Source: Saccopteryx bilineata (Eukaryota > Chordata > Mammalia > Chiroptera > Emballonuridae). Taken from it: a stretch of 64,000 nucleotides of DNA. A program made the position numbers and the translations under genes. The stretch is taken from positions 290,948,982 to 291,012,981 of the forward strand of contig NC_089490.1 in the NCBI RefSeq assembly GCF_036850765.1, read 5' to 3'. Positions 59,638 through 64,000 of the stretch are shown piece by piece. The notes under the pieces are model-generated. The model saw only the letters and a program-made list of their open reading frames with translations, was not told the DNA's origin and searched no databases. Positions within the stretch are counted from its first letter, which is position 1; the number at the start of each line of letters is the position of its first letter.

Positions 59638-60228
59638 TCTCCACTAGCATTTGCTAGTCCAGTAGTGCATTAAAACTCCTTAGCAGGGGAATGAAAAACA
59701 GGACCAGAGAATAATGCTTAAGCATTAATCCCTAGCGCTAACATCTAGGCCTCAGTTGTGTTTCTGCCCCAGGCCCAGGAAAGCAGCAAAATCAGACAAG
59801 CAATTCCACAGCTGACTTCAGGACCAGCTGCATTTAAAATGACCTCTATAGGCTTTCTAATGCTCAGATACATGCTTAGCAGCAGAATGATTACTTCCAA
59901 GATGGCATCTAAGCCTTGGTGCTCCAGGGACAGAATATCAGCTGACAAGGATACAGATAAATAATTACTGGTCAATAGATGACTGAAACTTTAATTAACT
60001 TTCCTGAATTTGAAACCCCTTACTTACTTACCTTTTTCATCCCCTTATTAAAAATGATTGGCTTGAAATGAGATGTTAAGATGTTTTTTAGTAAACACAA
60101 CTCACAACCTGCTCAGATCATTGACCATCTCAATAGAGCACCAATGAAGATCCAATCCTTGTCTCTACTTACTTGGCTGGGTAGTGACAAGGCAGCACAA
60201 ATTTGATTTTTCTGATTTTAGTATAAAA
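59638..60228. mobile_element. Possible LTR inside the inverted segment
   Basis: Sequence of mixed complexity ending GGGTAGTGACAAGGCAGCAC near 60206. It resembles solo-LTR sequence in texture, but without a clear TSD or a family match. No coding frame of note. Confidence 0.3.
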
Positions 60229-60238
60229 CTTATTTCCA

Positions 60239-60371
60239 GCCTGTCCAGGAGGTGGTGCAGTGGAAAGAGTGTCACATTGGGATGCGGAAGACCCAGGTTC
60301 AAAACCCCAAGGTCACAAGCTTGAGTGTAGGTTTGCTGGCTTGAGTGTGGGATCATAGACGTGACCCCTGG
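60239..60371 (+). mobile_element. 5' part of the split SINE
   Basis: GCCTGTCCAGGAGGTGGTGC head, B-box (GGTTCAAAACCCC) and body to the CATAGACGTGACCCC segment of the long-body variant, where it stops abruptly at the right inversion arm. About 200 bp of the body is missing between this part and the tail at 59390. Confidence 0.88.
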
Positions 60372-60567
60372 AGGGTTATTATAGGGGAGAGGTTCCTGTC
60401 TTTTCAATTTGCCCATTGCTAGGCTTTCTGTCCTGGTGACCTTCTGTGCCTGGGTTATAGTCCTTGAATGCTAATGTCTGTCTGTCTACCATAATACCTT
60501 GCCTGTTTTTTACTTTATACTTTAAATATCTTGAAGTTAAAGAAAACTATGGGGATTTATTTAATCT
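60372..60567. repeat. Right arm of the inverted duplication
   Basis: About 196 bp, the reverse complement of 59437-59637. Sequence to its right continues without repeat and is taken as the original flank. Confidence 0.9.
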
Positions 60568-62589
60568 AGAATCTGCTTAATTTCCAAAAAAATTAATTAT
60601 AGTAAACTTTCTCATGACTGAATGACACCAAGAAGTAGTGCTGCTGGTGGAAACAGTGTTCAGAGTCACAGGGAAAGCCTTCCAAAGTAGTCACATATGG
60701 GGGATTGTGGCTTGGTAAAGTTTAATGAAGTTGAAATGGAATGTTGCCCTCAGGTTCTCAAACATCTCATCTCCATCTGTCCCCCCCATGATAGAAGTCC
60801 AGCCTAGTCTTCTTTAGGCTAATACAAATTATTAGTCTCCAAATAGTCTGTCCTATGGTTCAATCCATTTCAAAGCTTATTCCAATTAACTTCTTAATCT
60901 TTGGGGGGCTTGCATTGGATTCTCCCTCTAACCAATTGTATCCTTCTTTTAGGCTAGACTGGTGGGCCTCTATGACTGCCATCTTGGTTTCTGTTGTGCA
61001 AGACTCAAAGCAGAAGTACCTCCCTCCATAGTCTGGGGATAGACCAGTTGTACTCTGGGGAAATTGAAAAGTTTGCCCTTTTTCCCTCAAAGGGGACAGA
61101 GGAATATTAATCAACTTAGCTGGACAATGCTGTGATCTCCTGGGGTGTCTGAAACTTTATATTTCTAGTAAAACAAGCAGACTTTTTAAGGTCTGATTTC
61201 CTTTGTTCCTTTCCCGTATTAATATCTAGCTACCTACACTAAGACTAGGAGGAATAAACTTATATTTTACCAGCAGAAATATTCCTCATAGTAAACAGGC
61301 TATGTATATTCTATTCTTGGATCCTGTCAAATAGACAAACTTATTTGTTTTTAAAGAAATTGTCAAATATAAGAGTACTCCCTTGTTAAAAGTAGCAGTT
61401 AAGAATTAGGTCCTTGATTAAAATACAATGTTCCACAGAACCAATGGCAAGTTCTGGTACTTAGTGTAAAATAAAATAATTATACCAGAAGCTTGTTAAG
61501 AATGACACGATTTTTTTCAAAACAACTGTAACAGGAGCCAGCACTATTTTTAAACACTTGTGAGCTAATGAAAAAGTATTGAAGAGATTGTTTGGGGGAA
61601 ATGATTAGTGTGATTAGGCCACCTCTATTGGTCAATTGTGCCTTATATTAAAGTTAGTTCCTACCCTCCCAAAGAGACTGGGAGAGAGGCATTATCTGTC
61701 TTGATGATTGCCATTTCAGAGCGATTGCTCCGAAGTCTAAGAGAAAGACATTTCTGGTTTGCCGAAAATTTACATCTTAAAGAAACAGAGAAGAAATTTA
61801 CAATGGCAAATTTTCTAGAGTAAATGCTTTAGAGAAAGGGAAGTATAGAACCTAAGGAATTGTCAGAAAGAAGCCTGTCTAAAGTTTAGTCGAGCTGAAG
61901 ATAACTGTAAGGCTATCCTAGTAATTATCTAAGAGAATTAAGCATGCTCTCATGTTTTCAGTTTTTAATTACACACACACAGAGACACACACATACACCT
62001 TCTGTTTTTAGTGTAGAGGTGGCCTGTTGAATGAAGCACTGTTAAAAATATTATAGTGTCTACGTTTGTGTTTGAAGCCCCAATTAATTACTGAAACTGA
62101 TCAAACTTAATGCTGGTTGGATGTTTCACAAATTTGATTACACAGATATATTCTGTGTTGTAAAATTTGCAAATTACTTGACTAGGTCATCAGTTTAAAA
62201 ATAGGAGGCGACTACTTCTAAATTTCTTTACAGTACCTCTCTCAGCCCTGAGTCTAGAATAACTATTGTCTTTTTAGTAGCTATGGCTAGGGAGTTCTCC
62301 ACCGACAGATTTTTACGTTGAACTGTCTGACTAATAAATCCAGTTACCAAGGTTGTTTCCTTTGCAGAGCCGCCATAAACAACAATCCGACAGAGGACAT
62401 TTACACATTACCATATACACTACTGCTACCGCCAATTATATACTTAAACAAAAAGATGACAACATAATTATCATGAAGAAAAAACATTGCATTATTGTAA
62501 ACTTTCATTGTACTTAGTGTTATTAATGGCCCTATTAAAAGAAAAAAACATTAAATATTTGTTCTCATAGTAACTTTCTCTAAGTATAC
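60568..62589. other. Unclassified sequence, possibly ERV-derived
   Basis: About 2 kb of medium complexity. A minus-strand frame at 61114-60860 (84 codons, with DYGGRYFCFESC) has a protein-like composition but matches no domain I recognise. A CA-rich run lies near 61972-61996. Decayed retroviral interior is possible; I cannot confirm it. Confidence 0.3.
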
Positions 62590-63440
62590 AAAGAAAGGCA
62601 ACGATTAGTCATTTTTATTTATTTAATATTCACTATGTTCACTTGCCAAAGCACAAAGGCTAGAAAAGAATTAACCTTTGCTCTTGGTTTGATAGGAGTG
62701 AAACTAAAATAAGAATCACCTAGCATTATTACCGTTAAATTGAAGCTGCTGAGAAGACAGATTAAGGCTTTAAAATAACCCCAGATGGTTACTGGTATAT
62801 CCCTCTCAAAACAAAAATGCCAGCCTGTTTAGTTCAAAGATCATTAGTTCCCTTATTTGACAATTTGCGATTTTACATCTCATAATGTGAGAAATGCACT
62901 GTTATCTAACAGAATATGTGACCCTGGGCTAATTAAAAGGAACACATGAGCAGGGCAGGGTGAAGCAAAGCTGCTTGATTACAAGTGGTGCTTGTTCCCA
63001 GGAGGCAGAAACATCAAAGGATTCCTGGAAGTGGTCCAAAGCATCCGTCAATGGCAATGTGCTTCCCAGATAGCAAGGCCACTATGTAGGATTACAGCAC
63101 TGGGATGTGTTTAATCCAAACATGGTTTTTTAATCTGTTTGTCAGATTGGTGAAATAAGGAGGCCCCAGAGGGAATTAAACATGCAGATGGAAACTGAAT
63201 GTGACCTTTGTAGCTGACAGGCCAGACTTACTTTTGGTGGGAAGGTGTCTATGGTTTGTATCTGCATGTTTTGTCACCCTTTTAAGAAAAACTGAAGACT
63301 ATGAGGCTCTGCTGATGCAATGATTCCATTGCATGGCCCCCTTCTCTCCCTGGTTAGGAGTATATTTCTGCCCCTTGGTTAAATTCTATCTGAAAGTCAA
63401 GCATTCAAGGAGACACGAGAACACCTATTTGACAATAGGA
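62590..63440. other. Repeat-free, enhancer-like unique sequence
   Basis: About 850 bp with balanced composition, no SINE, L1 or LTR and no frame of note. It carries many short ATTA and CAAAG/CTTTG words and AT-rich palindromes. In mammalian deserts such islands are often conserved regulatory DNA. That is inference from texture only. Confidence 0.3.
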
Positions 63441-63781
63441 CAAAAGGCAGGCAGGCAGCTCAAACTTTTCTGATAATTCTAATTGTAGAAGTCTCTCCAG
63501 CAGAAATAATCCACCTATGCTCAAGGATAAACATTTCAGAATTGTTTGCAAAGTGAGCAATGTAATTTAAGAATTTCTTAGGAGCATTATATAGTATACA
63601 TATATAGCTTTATATGGTATAAATAACATAATTATATATCATATATAATTAATCTATTTATGTATTTACAATTATATGTAATGTTATAATTTTAATATAT
63701 AGTAAGGTAATTTGTAAATTTTGTTCCTTTTTATAATATGTGTAATATGTTATGTATCCAAAGTGTTTCTATTTTTTAATT
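63441..63781. other. AT-rich spacer
   Basis: Includes a TATA-rich stretch at 63590-63710. Nothing else recognised. Confidence 0.45.
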
Positions 63782-64000
63782 ATTGAGAAGAGAGGAGGCA
63801 GAGACACCAACCAGTTTCCACCTGGAAAGCCCACTAGGGGGCGATGTTCTGCCCATCTGGGGTGTTGTTTCATTGTTCAGCAATAGAGCTCTTTTGAGCA
63901 CCTGAAGCGGAGTCCATGGAGCCATCCTCAGCATCCAGGGCCAACTCGCTCCAATTGAGCCATGTTTACAACAGAGAAAGAGAGAGAGAAGCAAGAGGGA
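63782..64000 (-). mobile_element. CCCTGGCC-type SINE, cut by the window edge
   Basis: The reversed 3' half of the SINE: GCCCACTAGGGGGCGATG, TTCTGCCCATCTGGGGTGTT and CTCCAATTGAGCCATG, then the GA-rich strand of the CT segment. The 5' head lies beyond position 64000. Confidence 0.85.

Larger units (their letters stand above)
59380..60567. other. Ancient small inversion with inverted-duplicated edges
   Basis: Two inverted arms, 59437-59637 and 60372-60567, are about 93% identical by eye. They flank about 730 bp. A minus-strand SINE 3' tail (59390-59436) abuts the left arm and a plus-strand SINE 5' part (60239-60371) abuts the right arm. The SINE flanks form a matching TSD when one is reversed: CTTATTTCCA at 60229-60238 against CCTATTTCCA, the reverse of 59380-59389. 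The two pieces are therefore one SINE, and an inversion with staggered breaks explains the whole layout. Confidence 0.8.

Noticed and set aside
63590..63710. A TATA-type promoter cluster
   Set aside because: It is a long low-complexity TA-rich stretch with no adjacent initiator, CpG island or reading frame.

Overview
The window is nuclear DNA from a placental mammal: it is AT-rich, has no intact host gene, and is packed with L1 LINEs, tRNA-derived SINEs, hAT DNA transposons and endogenous-retrovirus (ERV) debris. Two abundant SINE types point to a bat. One has a GCCTGACCAGG head, the other a CCCTGGCCGG head. Both look like the Rhin-type SINEs I associate with horseshoe and leaf-nosed bats; the genus is inference from memory, not a database result. 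An ancient MER20 copy and MaLR-type LTRs are expected in any placental mammal.

Layout. 1-9.5 kb: an L1 3' end at 582-950, then a nearly complete minus-strand L1 (1523-9430) with a 15-bp target-site duplication (TSD), a 2.5-kb 5' UTR with tandem GC-rich units, ORF1 and ORF2. Both ORFs are broken by only a few lesions. 9.5-32 kb: gene desert with about a dozen SINEs, two more L1 3' ends, a palindromic hAT MITE (13675-13912), an LTR-like insert between 46-bp direct repeats (14330-14656), a MaLR LTR and MER20. 32.1-37.3 kb: a hAT transposon with a perfect 8-bp TSD and a decayed transposase. A 2.8-kb composite retroelement is inserted in it. The composite consists of an antisense half SINE, a betaretrovirus-like integrase remnant, 1.1 kb of unidentified sequence ending in A10, and two L1 3' ends, and a 14-bp TSD at a TTTT/AAAA site flanks the whole unit. 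37.3-59 kb: desert with SINEs, L1 3' UTR pieces, a MaLR LTR split by a SINE, a second hAT MITE and an ERV1-like LTR. 59.4-60.6 kb: a small ancient inversion that cut one SINE into two opposed pieces and left about 200-bp inverted duplications at its edges. 60.6-63.8 kb: ERV-like or unique sequence, then a block of apparently single-copy, enhancer-like sequence. A SINE runs off the right end.

No functional protein-coding gene, RNA gene or CRISPR array is supported. The strongest candidates for something new are the SVA-like composite retroelement (34329-37115) and the inversion that splits a SINE (59380-60567). The first looks like an L1-mobilised chimera built on the same plan as hominoid SVA elements, but from unrelated parts.
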